Below are positions 1 to 12,732 of a stretch of DNA of 64,000 bases, one piece after another. A model generated the notes under the pieces. The model had not been told where the DNA came from, did not search any database, and worked only from the letters and a program-made list of their open reading frames with translations. Position numbers and translations under genes: made by a program. The DNA comes from Limnanthes douglasii subsp. nivea (taxonomy: Eukaryota; Streptophyta; Magnoliopsida; Brassicales; Limnanthaceae): NCBI GenBank assembly GCA_036936605.1, contig JAUPFV010000004.1:65744352-65808351 (forward strand). Direction: 5' to 3'. Numbering within the stretch: the stretch's first letter is position 1; the number at the start of each line of letters is the position of its first letter.

Positions 1-1109
1 TTTTTATACCAAAAAAAAGAAAAAGAAAAAGAAATCAAAGTATGTGGGTAACTATGATTCTCTTCCAGCTGCAGGAGCTGGTTAAAATTGAAACCCTACA
101 ATTCTTATTTGACTCGATATCAAGTATTGAACCAGAGAATAAAGAATTCCCAACAATATCAAAACCCTAATGGTGAGTATATCTGTCATTCTAATTAACG
201 GTAAGGTAAATTGAGAGGCAAGGTCAACAACAGCATTGCATATATCTGCTTAGTAAACTCCTGTATTAATCGATTAAAGAAAGATGATTGCGGGAGAAGA
301 CCATTCGTTCATCTTCGATAGATATTTGGACCTCCTTAGACGAAAAAAGAAAGAAAAACTTTACTCAAACAAAATATCCATGAAAAGGTGAGGTGATAAG
401 TTACGAAATATATTTTATCACTTGAAATGGGTGAAAATACGTGTGCAGCCCACTTGACATGAAAGAGCTTGTGAATATTGATTCTACGGGTGCTTGGATC
501 CATTATTCAATTCATTGTATCGGGATCTTCTTCCCCAGCTACAATTTCTGGTTCAAAGCATGTTAAGCCTACCCCACCCATGCAGCTTATCAATATTAAC
601 ATTTCTCTCCCCTGCCATCATCATCCAAAGCATTTCAATCGAGTGGATCAAAGCGGCCGGAGCACCAAATAAAATCTTACCCGCGGCTCGGCCTTTTGCT
701 GAGAATTGGTTTGGATTAGCCTCGTTTTTTCCCAATTTGTATTCTTTTTCTAAGTTAAGGGTTGGAAGCATCCTTATCCCCAAGAATGAGGAAGAGTTGC
801 TCATGAGTTTATTAACTAAGTGGAGTAGAAAATCAAGTCGCTGTCAGTCCTCAACTGGAAATATCGATGATACCACAAGGTTTGAAGCAGGAAAACCTAC
901 TTTAGAACCTGGTTTAGGGTCCAGATAGAAGAACATGCCTTTGAAGCAAGTAAACTACCTTCTTCTTTTTGTGTAGCGAAACAAAGGTAGATTGGTTTGT
1001 TTTCATGGTTAGGTGCCTACCGTTCTTAATGTGCCCGATTCAGATTGAGAGGAAGATAAGAATTAAATAATGTAATATATGATATGTAATTTATCGTAAT
1101 ATGAGTTTC
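1..1109. other. Unassigned sequence, possible NUMT flank
   Basis: No gene is recognised here. The longest open frame (494-928, +) has no motif I know and no supporting context. The base composition is more balanced than in the AT-rich intergenic DNA further right. The stretch joins the securely mitochondrial block once the two inserted LTR elements are removed, so a mitochondrial origin is inferred but not shown by any gene. Confidence 0.35.
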
Positions 1110-1570
1110 ACTTCCACCCGTCAAAACAAGGAAAAATAATCTAAGGCAACTGAATTTAAGGGTTCGCTCATGGAAAACCTATTAGAGGCAATGCGAGTTG
1201 CTGCTTAATTATCAAAGAATATTCTCATAGGATAAGAGACCTTAACTCGAAGCTCACTTTATAAGGTTTTGAGCACTCACAAGCCATTGCTATATACTTT
1301 GCTTCTGCATTCGACCGGGCAACAACTCTTTGCTTCTTACTCTTCCATGTCAAAAGATTAGGGTTCTAGTTAAAAACTAAAAATAAAAATGTGATATATC
1401 CAGTCGTAGACCTTTTATTTTTCTGTCGGCGAGCCAGCCCAATCCGTATACGCATCTTCGATGTCTATTAAAAGCATATCAAATACCTTTTCCAGAGACA
1501 CTTAAGATACCGAATCATTCTTTTTTCAACTTTGAGATATGGACGTAGCATAAATATCAAAAGGCTCGGA
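1110..1570 (-). pseudogene. Ty1/copia RNase H relic
   Basis: Read on the minus strand, this stretch matches the end of a Ty1/copia polyprotein in order. First comes a RYLK-type segment, then an AYTDWAGSP stretch (the copia TDADWAGS motif with residues lost), then TWKSKKQRVVARSNAEAKY, and finally a DN*AA..IASN segment. In the family this is the RNase H domain that removes RNA from the RNA/DNA hybrid during reverse transcription. Stops and at least one frame change interrupt it, and no LTR or other copia domain is nearby, so it is an isolated fragment. It may have entered in the nucleus or already been present in the mitochondrial donor; plant mitochondrial genomes do hold such fragments. Confidence 0.75.
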
Positions 1571-3019
1571 GAGATGAATAAGCTGGTGGAGCATCATGTT
1601 TCATAAGGAGACATGTGATTTATAAGTAGTGTAGGTTGGTTATTGATAACAATAATAGCTGTATGAAAAAATTCTTACTCGACCCTCCTTTATTCTTGTC
1701 CACTTGGAGAGGGCATCTGTTCTAGAACAGAAGTAACAAATAAGTGGAAGGCTTAAATACCAAAAATTACGGAGGCATGATCTACTAAAAAAATGAATGG
1801 GCCAGCCCGGTGGTTCAAGTCGAGCCTAGCCAACAACCAACGCCAGGTTCTAGGAACAGTAGGAGCTCTAGTTTCTCCTTCTAGTGGACCGGTCGAGGCC
1901 ATCGGTATTTACAGAGCCAGTGGCGGATGTGCAAATGCAGCAGATCGGGATCGAAGAGTAGTTTTCTAGCAGAGGTATGAGCCCGACATCCTATTATGTT
2001 CCTTTTTGGACTCAAACATGTGATCTTTTATTGGAAAGACTTCAAAATTTCACCTCACTAATCAATCATCTAACTAACTAAACCATATAACTTCTCGGGA
2101 CACTAACTCTTTAATATTCAACTCAGCGAAATTAAGATATTTGAGGGTGACCTATCTCTACTATACTTGCCTATGGATGGCAAACGAACTAATCCACCCT
2201 CAACCTCTAGACTTTCACTTTCGATCTAGACCTAATTATCGATCTGACTTAATAATCCAGTCGGGACAGGCCACTCATTCACCATACACTACTCCTAAAC
2301 GGGCACATGAGCCAACCGAGAAAGTTGGAACCGCACTATGTTTACTTTACCCCCAGCTTTATATCGTGTTTGGGCCACATGGATCAATCAAAGCATGGAA
2401 ATAACACACGTTATCGCCTAAATCGAAGATGTTTTTTCTCAAGAACGGGGGGGGGGGGGGGAAGCTAAGAAGATCATTGTATTATACGCTTAACAATACA
2501 TAAAATGTCCACGCACGGGGATATTGCCACGGGCAGAACATTGAATCTAGCATCTGGTACTCATACGATCTATTTATTTCATGGTGGGGAAGGCGACCAT
2601 CGCATTCAGCAATCTTTGTTTATACCCCATAGCCAAACAACTCACTTATATCTCCTCTCCATTCAGACTTGGTAGGAATTAAAGGGTAGAAGACCTTATC
2701 AAACGGAGCCCAGGTTGAATCCACCCTCTGGTTTTATTATTTTAACTTTGTATGACCTTCTCATCAACAGACTAACCTTTTATTTTTTTAAACCAACACC
2801 TGTTAGCAGTCGAATCCCTCTTCCCTCCCGTAGTGGGCCTCTTTTCTTTCTCCCACTAGCATAAAGAAAGTGTCCATTTTACTAGCTCTTATTCTTGTGA
2901 GAATAAATAGAGGGGTGCGCTTTCTCTTTGGATGAGTAGATCTTCTCGCCCTCGTGCCCCCCTTTACTCAATGCTCCTAAAGTCCGAAAAGAAGACTGAG
3001 TGGACAGAGAAGTTAAATT
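1571..3019. other. Unassigned sequence with a G15 tract
   Basis: I recognise no gene in this stretch. An uninterrupted run of 15 G occupies 2447-2461 and may be a sequencing or assembly weak point. The right edge is the insertion point of LTR element E1, whose 5-bp flank here is AAATT (3015-3019). Confidence 0.4.
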
Positions 3020-3399
3020 TGATGAGTTCGGAGTTTTTGGTTATTATACCCCAAGTAAATTCGAAAGGAAATTCGGACTATATTACACCACCAAATATCC
3101 GAACAGGACAAATGCATTAACTTTTGACTAAGCTAGTTGCTAATCAACTTAAAACTATATCACTAACGGGTTTTTAAATTCGACCCAGTTTTATGACCCG
3201 ACCCAATAAGCCCATGGGTCAGTAATTAAGGTATAAATACCCCAACCACTCTCATTAATGAGGGTGATAAGAATTTAATACTAGTAAGCAGCTTAATTAT
3301 CTCTCTACTCTACACACTAAACACAAAATACCACAAAATTATCAAAATACTCTCTAAACATTTTACTAGATCACCCTCAGCCAAAAATAAACCAAACCA
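3020..3399 (+). repeat. 5' LTR of E1
   Basis: This LTR is TG...CA bounded and matches 12354-12732 along its full length. It holds a clear TATA box, TATAAATA, at 3232-3239, which would drive the sense transcript. A related solo LTR at 62828-63206 keeps the same TATA box. Confidence 0.93.
3232..3239 (+). promoter_or_regulatory. TATA box of the E1 5' LTR
   Basis: TATAAATA stands in the middle of the LTR, as in other gypsy LTRs. The equivalent site in the 3' LTR (near 12565) reads TATAAT, so one A has been lost there. Confidence 0.7.
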
Positions 3400-3402
3400 A
3401 AT

Positions 3403-3420
3403 TGGCGACCACAGTAGGAC
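3403..3420 (+). other. E1 primer-binding site
   Basis: TGGCGACCACAGTAGGAC starts three bases after the LTR ends. TGGCGAC-type sites are usual in Tat-lineage elements and prime minus-strand DNA synthesis from a host tRNA. I did not assign the exact tRNA. Confidence 0.75.
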
Positions 3421-3479
3421 GCGACGGTGCCTGAATTTTACATTCAAAACTAGTAAGGAAAACAGTTCGGATGGATCCG

Positions 3480-4620
3480 AATGGGTAAAATACTCCACCC
3501 CTTGAGGTGGAAGGTGAAAAGGAAAATAAGGAGTACACAATCGAGGAGAGAGACCAGTTGATGGCTGAAATAGAGGTGCTAAGAGCCATAAAACAAGCAG
3601 AAAAAGGTATCAAGGAGAAATCCAGAGCGACAGTAATTCACCATACTGACAACCCTGGGGAAAATGAGGCATCTTTAAAGACTCACCTCAGTTCAAAGAA
3701 AACACACCGGTCTAAGCCTGTTAAAAGTTATGAATATGAATCCTCCAGCAGCTTCTCGAATGAGGCAGAGCTTGAAGAATCGTTGTCCTCAAGTAGTGAT
3801 GAGGGGAGATCTATAAAAAAGATAAAGTTAAAAAAAAAGAACTCGAGGAAGAGGGACAAACATGGTAGGCTCAAAAGGCACCAGGGCAAAGGATCATCCC
3901 ACAAGCATGTCGATCAATTGTTGATTGATCCCTTTGCCTTTTAGTTTGAACCATGTATTTTTACAACTCCTAATGAATATACTATTTTCAGTCGTAATAA
4001 AAACTGGAGGCAGTCTCCTTAGTCCGCAAAAATATTGTCTGGACACTTCCTAAAAGGTTTGATAGCTCCAAAATGGAGAAATACGATGGAAGTCGAGATC
4101 CGAACAACCATCTAGAACAATTCAAAAACTTCATGATGAATTTTGATGATGATGATAAGCTTTTGTGTAGAACCTTCTCCCAAACGTTTACGGGGAGTGC
4201 TCTTAAATGGTATAACAGTTTACCTCAGGGATGTATTAGAAACTTTGATACATTTTGGGTTGCCTTCATGAGGTAATTGTTGGGAGTAAGGAACTAAAGG
4301 GTAATGGGGACACCATTATCCATTGTGCGTAGGAACCAAATGAGTCCATGAAAGATCACATAAGTCGTTTAATGAATACAAAGATTGGGCTAGCAGATTG
4401 CTTTGAGCAGGTTGCAATTGCTTCTCTTAGACAAGGATTGAATCATGGGAACTTAGTTGATTTTGTGACTCGAAAGTAGGCTATGACCTAGGGTGGTTTA
4501 TTGAAAAAAGTGGAAAACATATCAATGTGGAAGAAACAAAAAAAACAAGGGTGCACCGTCAGGTGAGGTCCACCACTACAGCAGCTCATCCGGACTGATC
4601 AAGATACAACTCGAAATAAA
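3480..4620 (+). pseudogene. E1 gag remnant
   Basis: The first open frame (3507-3944, starting MEGEKENKEY) is rich in K, E and S and resembles the charged amino-terminal part of Tat Gag. After stops, the retrotransposon-gag core follows at 4073-4276, with YDGSRDPNNHLEQFKNF, then LKWYNSLP. The matching E2 segment reads FDGTQDPDDHIEQFKNY and LKWYNKIP. Gag forms the cytoplasmic particle that packages element RNA. Stops at 4274, near 4330, and later break the frame. Confidence 0.82.
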
Positions 4621-5319
4621 GTGGGGATGATAATAGAGAAAACTAAGACAGTTTCCGGACTGATCAGCTTCTTCGAATCATTAACCATTTTCAGAGGAAA
4701 TAATGTGACTGCACCTACCACTTCATCAAGGAAGAGGCATGTCCATAATTTGGCTACCCAGTTAGAAGGTGGAATATTTTCCCATCAGTGTCAGTCCCCA
4801 TTCCCATTCATAGTCTTTAATGAAGACGGCCTTAGGGACATTACAGGACCTCATGAGGACGCAGTGGTTATATGAGCTTCTATAAGGGGAAATGATATAC
4901 ACCGAATTCTGATTGATACAGGCAGTTCGGCAAACATTCTATTTATAAGCTCCTACAAGAAATTGAGGAATCTGGCAATTATTCAACGTTCGAACAGAAC
5001 CATTGTAGGCTTCACAGGGAGTTCTGCAGATGTAATTAGGGAATTTGAAGAAAAAGTGTTGTTGGGCAAAGGGCCATTTAAAAAGATGGTAAGAGTATTA
5101 TTTGTTGTGGTAGATTGCCCCACATCATACAACGCAATTTTTGGGAGGTTTTGGCTTTCTAAAATGCATGTTGTGGCCTCTATAGTTCATCAGTTCTTAA
5201 AGTATGCGGTTCAGGGATAAGTAGGCATTGTCCGAAGAAGTCAGAAGATAGCCAGAGAATGCTATGCAATAGCTTTTGCTCATAAAACATTGGGGGCAGT
5301 CCGAATTAATAAAGATTAG
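4621..5319 (+). pseudogene. E1 aspartic protease region, ending at a TAG before RT
   Basis: The protease active-site segment LIDTGSSANILF is readable around 4910-4945 and aligns with LIDTGSSANVLF in E2. Nearby blocks such as the FGR.WL.KMH segment also align. The domain would cut the Gag-Pol polyprotein. Stops interrupt it, for example TAA just before the VGIVRRSQK segment. The frame closes with TAG at 5317-5319, about 12 codons before the IDDPR segment that opens the RT region. E2 has a TAG at nearly the same place. Confidence 0.8.
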
Positions 5320-8300
5320 AAACTACTGGAGCCTTCTACTGAGGAGGGTGAGATTGATGATCCTAGAGAGGCTCCCAGTGTCATAATACCTACTGAGAAA
5401 GTTGAAACCTATTCCATTTCAGAGGGCAAGAATGTCAAGATTGATTCCAAATTGACGCTAGAGTCAAAGAAGAAATTGTTGTCTTTTTGCTGGATAATAT
5501 ACATGTGTTTGCATGGTGCAACAATGATGTAACTGGAGTACCAACAGATGTTATTTCGCACAAGTTTTCTATCCTATATGATGTTGCACCTGTTGTACAA
5601 AAACGAAGAGCTTTTTCAAGGGAAAAACAGATGTAATTGTTCAAGAAGTTAACCAACTGACCAAGATGGGACATATTAAATAATCCCAGTATTCTTTATG
5701 GACTGCCAATCCCGTGTTAGTCAAGAAAAAGAACGACAAATGACATATGTATATTAATTTCACTGACCTCCATAGGGCTTGCCCTAAGGATCTCTATCCT
5801 GTTCCTTGGATAGATCAGTTGGTGGATTCTACATCTGGAAATAAATTGTTGTACTTCATGGATGCCTTTTCAGGGTATAATCAGATACAAGTGGATCTGA
5901 AGGATCAAGATCATACTACTTTCATCACAGATAGAGATCTTCATTGTTACAAAGTGATGCCCTTCAGGTTGAAAAATGCTGGGACTACTTATCAGAAGCT
6001 AATGAAGAAAAATTTTGCTAATCAGATTGGCAGAAATATGGAAGTGTAAATAGATGACATGATGGTTAAAAGATTGGAGGAGGATTTACACATATCTGAT
6101 CTTCAAGAGACATTTTACAACTTAAAGACTATGAATTTGAAGTTAAATCTAGAAAAATGTGTGCTTAGAGTCCGATCTGGAAACTTCTTGGGCTACATAA
6201 TAAGTGAAAAATGAATCTAGCCTGATCCGGATGAGCTTAATACCTTATTAGAAATGGACCCTCCTCGAAATGTTAAAGAAGTTCAAAGGCTCAGCGGCAG
6301 GTTGGCTGCTTTGAACAAATTTATTTCAAGGTCATCAGACAAGTGCGCTCCGTTTTTCTAAATATTGAGAAATGCTAAAGAATTTAATTGGTCCCCATAG
6401 TGTGACCAAGCTTTTATTGAAATAAAGAAACATGTATCTTCACCCAAAACTCTTTTCAAACCTGTTCGGGGAGAAAAGCTTTATGTGTACCTAGCTGCAT
6501 CAGAATGTGCTATAAGTGTTGTCCTATTAAGGGAAGTGGACAATTACCCTCGTTCGGCGTACTACATCAGTAAGAGTTTACTGGATGCTGAAAGAAGATA
6601 ATTAAGGTTGGAGAAGTTGGCACTAGCCTTAGTAATTGCATCAAGAAAGATGAGGCCGTACTTTCAAGCTCATTCTATTGTTCTCTAAACGTCTTTCCCG
6701 TTAAAAATATTCTCCAAAAGGCTGATATATTAAGTAGAAGGACCAAGTGGTCAGTGGAATTGGGTGAATACGATATTGATTTTGCCCCTCGATCGATAAT
6801 TAAAGCACAATCGATGGCTGACTTCTTGTAGAATTTCATGTTGACAGATATTCCAGACACGATTCAGAAATCAATTTCAAAAAGGTATGGGTGGTTCGAA
6901 CTAATGGTGGATCAAGCACTATGGGTTGTAGAGCTGGAATTTGCTTAACCTCCCCATATGGTGATAAAATGTATCAAGCTATATGCTTTGGATTCAAGGA
7001 CTCCAACAATGAGTCTGAGTATGAGGCGACCATAGCTGGTCTTAAGCTAGCTCTCCTATGTGGGGCTAAGAGAGTTTGGTTAATAAGTGACTCTCAATTA
7101 CTCATCCACCATGCTCAAGGACAGTCTGAAGCAAAGAAGGAACAATTGGTCAAGTACTTGCTCATATTGAAAGAAGTGACAACCAATTTTAAAAGTATTT
7201 TCTATGAGCATATTCCTAGATCGGAGAATACGTTGGCAGACTCCCTAGCAACTATAGCCTACTCTGAATCCTACCCATAGATTATTTTACAAGAATGTCC
7301 ATCTATACAGTTAGATCGAAAGAAAGAAGATGAAGAAAATATGAGCATACTTGTTATCCAACCTAAAGATTGGAGATACACAATCCTTCAGTACATTTCC
7401 GATGGGACATTGCCTTCAGATAAAGTTGTGGCAAAAAGGATTAAATACAAGGCTCGTGTTTTTTTTATAAAAAGAGAGGTTCTCTACAAAAAGTCTTTCA
7501 GAAGGCCTCTGTTATGTTGCTTGGGCTTTAAAGAATCTCAGGTTGTCTTATCAGAATTACATAATGGGGAAGGCTCAACAAATTTTGGATATAGGGCACT
7601 GACCCGAAGAGTCTTGTTAGCCAGATACTATTGGCCAACCATAATGGCAGATGCTAACAAAAATGGTGAAGAAATGAATTCCATGTCAAATGTATGAGAA
7701 TAAAATTCAGGTGCCAGCAGTACCTATGGAGTTTATTTCTAAATCAATACCCTTTACCAGATGTGGGATGGATTTAGTTGGGCCTCTTTATTTGGCATCC
7801 GGTGGATGCAGAACTATCATATTTGCCATTGACTACTTCTCTAAATGGATAGAGGTAGCTCATTTGGCTGGAACCACATCGAAAGCTGTTATTAAGTTCA
7901 TCATATCCAACATATGCTGTAGGTTTGGAGTTCCCTATACGATTACTACAGACAATGGGCCACCGTTTGATAACAAAGATATGGAAGCCTTCTGTTCCTA
8001 TAGAGGCATTCAACATTTCTTTTCCTCTCCTTTCCACCCTCAATAAAATGGACAAGTTGAGGTTGCAAATAGAACCATCTTGTCTGGATTAAAGAAGAAT
8101 TTGGAAGGAGCTGTAGGAAAATGGCCAAGTTATTTACAAGAAGTATTGTGGACCTACCGAACTACTCATCGAGCTGCCACACAAGAATCTCCTTTTGCTT
8201 TGGTATATGAGATGGATGCAATTACTCCTATCGAAGCTACTTTACCATCCCAAAGGGTCCAAAACTATTCTAAACAGGCTAATGATGTAGCGGTTAGGAA

Positions 8301-8615
8301 TCAGTTGGACTTAATAGAGGAAAAAAGGGTTAAAGCGCACTTGAGAACAACACACTACCAAGACTTGATGAGGAGCAGGTTTGCTTCCAAAGTTAAAATA
8401 AGAGATTTTCAAACCGGAGATAAAGTTTAAAGAAAATTCTTTTTGCATACTAAAGAAAAGTAGTTCGGTAAATTGGCTCCGAACTGGGAAGACCCTTATA
8501 TGGTCTGTAAAAAGGTCAAATCAAGGACATATAGGCTTCAAGACAAAGAAGGAAGAGCTATAAAGTATCTATGATATGTTGAGAATCTCAGGTTGTATCT
8601 AGAATAAAGTTTTTC
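5320..8615 (+). pseudogene. E1 pol: RT, RNase H, archaeal-type RNase H, integrase (decayed)
   Basis: Successive pieces match Tat Pol. RT lies around 5747-6120 with ACPKDLYPVPWIDQLVDSTS and FMDAFSGYNQI. RNase H follows around 6400-6830. The second, archaeal-type RNase H lies at 6891-7280 with RTNGGSS (TDGGSS in E2) and the NESEYEAT and DSLATIAYS motifs. Integrase runs from about 7560 to 8430, with DLVGP, TTDNGPPF and GQVEVANR as the DDE-type core. The RT active site is destroyed: the tyrosine codon of YIDD is TAA at 6047-6049. Stops also cut the frame near 6213, 7278, 8044 and 8428. The protein would have copied element RNA and integrated the DNA copy. Confidence 0.9.
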
Positions 8616-9055
8616 TTATAAAAATTTACTTCTTAAATACCAATGTAAATATTAGGGAGCATACTTTTTCCTACCCTGGTGGTGCGGGGAGGTTTTAATG
8701 AGGTGTATGGATTTCTTCAATAATACATGATGCCTTACTTAAAAGCCCGGTGTGATTTTGTTCCAATTCAATTCGAATATAAATTGCTTATTCAACACCC
8801 CGACTCTCAAGTTTTCTTGAGTAAATCGGATATGTTCAAAGACATGCGATTGGATATATTGAAAACTCTCAATTCAACACTTCTGAAATTCTAGGGCTAC
8901 TTAAACATTGCCATGAAATATTTAAAAACAAAGTATTAAACATAAGGGAAATTGAATAATTAAACCTGATCGGACTAAAACCGACTAGTAGTACAAAAAT
9001 ACATTGGCCATCCAAGGACTTTAGTTTTCAAAAGTAAAAATTACATAATAAAACC

Positions 9056-11903
9056 TTAGGGTTTGTTCCCTTCAGATTTTTCTTCACCACAATCTTTCTT
9101 GGGACTTTTGAGTTCGGCACTTGAACTCTCACCCGTTCCTTCATCATCATTAGTTGTGAAATCAATTCAACTAGAGTAGTTGCGCTTGTCACCATCTGCT
9201 AGAGTATGAAATCGGATGTCCTCATACTCTACATAATTATAAGAGACCAAGGGTCCTCTTAGGAAAGGTCTCATGAAACAGCAACACTATGTCGGATTTG
9301 ATCCCATCATCTTTCTTCTTTAGGGATTCCACCACATCGTTGGCATACATCTCTATACCGTCGGCAACAACTTGTGTTTTTGTTGGCGTTCCAAGGCTTC
9401 CTTCTCTTTGATCTTCTCTTGAACAATGCTTTCCAACTTGGTTTTCTCATTGGATAAAGTTTGGATAGCATCATCCTTAGTCTTCAACTGCTCCTTCAAA
9501 GCTGTGAGATTTTGTGAAAAAAATATCTCAAGGTTAGACTATTTGGTTTGGAGCTCAGTATTGGCCGCCTCTGATGCGATCAGCTTGGCTGCCAAATATT
9601 ATTTTTCCTTCTTCAGCACCTTTATGCTTTGCTGAGTACTCAGAAGATTATCTGACAAGGTTTTCTTATCAGTAGTTAGAGAATTGATGGTGCATGTTTG
9701 AGTTTTTACCTACCTCTCCAGATCAAGTACTGGTCGGATGTAGCCTAGGAGGGCATGGTTTATGGTGTCTTGCTCTCCGGATATAGAGTAGGAATTCCCA
9801 TTATGAGTTACCATGTTGAAGGAGCTGGAAAGACGGTAAGGACCTGCAAACTTATCTTTCTCCAGATCATTAAAGTAAATACTAATGTCTTGAAAAGCTT
9901 CAAGATCCACTTAGTCATTACCATCAGCAGCAACCTGCCTGGATTGTAGATCTGTTGGAATTTCCTCCTGCAAGGTGGGATCGGCAAGAGCTGGGCGAGG
10001 GACTTCTGTTGGGTGAAGGATTATCTCTGCCCCCATAGTGACTTTATTTTTCTTGGAAGTCTTCTCATCGCTATTGGATTTGTTCTTCTTGTCTTTCTTA
10101 GGAGCTCTTGGTGGGTTCTTTGACCCTCCAAATTCCTTTACAGTAACCTCCAATGATTTTAGAAAGGCCACATTGATGCCTCCCTGATTCTTCGAACCAG
10201 TCCCTTCCGTAGTTGTTTGAGCTAAGTCTGTTGTGGCCTTCATTTTCTTATTATTATTTTGCTAGGGGCTTTGGCACTGGAAGGCAGATACAACTTGACA
10301 TCCTTAGCTTTTGCCTTCTTCAGGATCACATCAGCAGAGGGAAGGGTGGTTAACTCTTCCCATGTAAGATCTCTTCTTCATGTGGTGTTCGATTGATGAG
10401 ACCTTACGAAATTTCCTGACTTGAAGCAATTATGAAAGGTGTTCCCCCAGTTCTTTGAAGCCTGAGCATTTAGGTTTACACAAGTGTTTTGTCCTGTCTA
10501 TAGATGGCCCAAGAACTCATTCGATGGAACTGGGGAGAGATATCAGTTAGTCAAAATGAGAAAATTATAACTTAAAAGGTAAAAAAATAGAACTTACCAG
10601 TGCTTTTCCATCGAGTGGTTAGAAGGTTGGGGTTCGTGTCAGCTTTGATTTTCCTACCATTCTCCCAAGTCTCACTAATAAAGAGAAATTGCGCCCTCCA
10701 GGGCTTTTCGAACTCCAGTAGGTCATCCACCACTTTAAAATCCTTCCCAGTGTTGTAATGATAGAAAAGAATTTGATGATTCGTGCATAAGCTTGCCACA
10801 GCAGCAAACTATTCCATTGGGAGTGGAATTTTAGACAACCTGGACGCCGTGATGCAGGCTAGGAGGGTGTACTAAGCGTTGGGGCTCAGTTGGCTAAGAC
10901 ATAACTTGATCAAATGAAAATATATGACAATCTCTGGATCCAAAGGGAACCGAATTCCCCAGTTCAGTACTTCGGTGTAGACCACCACCTCATTCAACTT
11001 ACAGTCCATTGGGGTCTACGGAGTAACAGGGATCCTCACTTTCACAAACTCTGTGATCCCCATTTAGTTCGTATCTGACCCAACTCAGGTGTGTGGGTGT
11101 AGACATAATTGATATTCTGAAGAGCCAACATGTATTTAACACTAACCTTTTTAAAACAGGGACCCACTTTGTCCTCTAAACTCTCCGGAAGAGGGTCCGG
11201 ATGATTCACGCCTACTCTGGTTTTATCTTTCCGAGCTGAGATTGTATCCTCTGTTTGACTGGACACCTCAACCTCGAAAGGGGTTTCCTCTATATTGTCT
11301 TTCATGTTCTCTTCCATCACTGTGGAAGGCTATTCAGATGTTTTTAGGGAGGCTGCTCTGACTCCTTTGATGGTGGTTGTACAGTTGGTTGCTCCAAAAG
11401 TTGTGCAGATTACGCTTTTGAGATTCTGGTATCTGGTTGAGGCTGCTGTCCGGATGTTTTAGCTTGTGGAATAACCTTTGTTGTCTCCGAACCAAAGATT
11501 TTTGAAGATGTGGGTGTGGATTTGGTTTTGGATTGATGTCTAACCTGGTGAGGAGTTATCTTATCTGGTGATCTTTCTGTATCCGAGCCCATTGCAATAA
11601 ATGGTGTGGGTTTCTTGACACTAGAAACGACTTTTTCTTTGGGTAAAGAGTTTTGGGATTCTTGGATTGAAGAACCAGATGGGAGATGTGAAAGGTCTGT
11701 TGTGAATGGAATGTTTCTGGTTCTAGGGTTTTTGAGGAAGACGACCCTTGATCATCGTTTTGATTCAGTTGGTTGCCTTTCTTTCTTGGAGAAGCGGGAA
11801 GACAGGTAGCAATACGTTTATCCCTCACTACTTTATGTGCTCTCTCTAATTCAGAAAAGTTCAACCAACCTCCTTTAACTAAGGCGTTTCTGGCTGTGAA
11901 CAT
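9056..11903 (-). pseudogene. E1 antisense gene (aORF), spliced, decayed
   Basis: A gene runs opposite to pol from ATG 11903 to a TAA at 9056-9058. The middle part (segments LALQNINYVYTHTPELGQIR, then FKVVDDLLEFEKPWRAQFLF and ETWENGRKI) aligns with LALKNVSYTYYLESEKEELR, IIDDLLEADKFWKKRFVFL and GAWENGKEI in E2. A donor GTAAGTT follows the TRWKSTG codons near 10599, and an acceptor CCCCAG precedes the VPSNEF segment near 10525; the E2 copy has a donor at the same codon phase. Downstream are a lysine-rich stretch, a coiled-coil-like part and an acidic serine-rich tail ending GEEKSEGNKP. Several stops break it. Such antisense ORFs are known in Tat elements; their function is unknown. Confidence 0.8.
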
Positions 11904-11990
11904 ATATTTCTCAAGAACAAGTTTAAAGATGAATTGAGTTTTCTCTCTAAGAAAATTTCAGTGTGGAATACAATGAAACGGTAGAAAGGT

Positions 11991-12000
11991 TTATATATAA
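11991..12000 (-). promoter_or_regulatory. Candidate TATA box of the E1 antisense gene
   Basis: On the minus strand this reads TTATATATAA, about 90 bases upstream of the first ATG of the antisense gene. The antisense gene of E2 also has a TATA-like site upstream of its ATG. An own promoter inside the element is inferred from this. Confidence 0.45.
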
Positions 12001-12353
12001 CAGTTAAAGTAGTAGTTACCAAGGAGAAGATAAACATAATTTTTGCAATGATTAAAGGCTGCACAATGTGTAAAAAATTAAAACCAAGGTAACTTTCTAG
12101 ACCTAGTGGTGCGATAATCTAGGAGAAAAACGGCTCGGAGGTCAAACTAGATCTTGACACGTGTCCTACGATTCAAGAAAAACTCTTAGAATTCTGAGAA
12201 GGTAAATCAATTCTGATAAAGATCGAACAGGGTCACTTGTGAATAGATTTTTTTTACAATTCGAACAACACAGGCAGATCAGACAAAGTTGGTGTTCATT
12301 TTGTGAGTTTTAGCTCTTCCAAAAATCATTTGCAAGACCTAAAAAGGGGGTAC

Positions 12354-12732
12354 TGATGAGTTCAGAGTTTTGGTTACTATACCCCAAGTAAATCTGAAGG
12401 GCAATTCGGACTATATTACACCACCAAATATCTGAACAAGACAAATGTATTAACTTTTGACTAAGCTAGTTGCTAATCAACTTAAAACTATATGACTAAT
12501 GGGTCTTTAAATTTGACCCGGTTTCATGACCCGACCCAATAAGCCCATGGGTCAGTATTTAAGGTATAATACCCCAAACACTCTCATTAATGAGAGTGAT
12601 CAGAATTTAATACTAGTATGCAGCTTAATTATCTCTCTATTTTACACATTAAACACAAAACACCACAAAATAATCAAAACACTCTCTAAACACTTTACCA
12701 AAATCACCTTCAACCAAAAATAAACCAAACCA
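12354..12732 (+). repeat. 3' LTR of E1
   Basis: It matches 3020-3399 and is preceded by the purine tract AAAAAGGGGG (12341-12350), the expected plus-strand primer. Its TATA box has lost a base. The sequence to its right (AAGTT, 12733-12737) nearly repeats the left flank AAATT. Confidence 0.93.

Larger units (their letters stand above)
3020..12732 (+). mobile_element. E1: decayed Ty3/gypsy element, Tat lineage, with antisense gene
   Basis: This is a full-length but heavily mutated LTR retrotransposon of about 9.7 kb. It has two LTRs of about 380 bp that start TGATGAGTTC and end ACCAAACCA. A primer-binding site follows the 5' LTR and a purine tract precedes the 3' LTR. Gag, protease, RT, RNase H, a second archaeal-type RNase H and integrase read on the + strand. 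Between pol and the 3' LTR is a minus-strand gene. The second RNase H and the antisense gene place it in the Tat lineage. The flanks are AAATT (left) and AAGTT (right), a 5-bp target duplication with one mismatch. Dozens of stops make it non-autonomous. The LTRs differ by several percent by eye, so it is clearly older than E2. Confidence 0.93.

Noticed and set aside
494..928. 144-codon open frame near the left edge
   Set aside because: It has no motif, overlaps another frame and a reverse frame, and has no promoter or neighbour support. It is described only as unassigned sequence.
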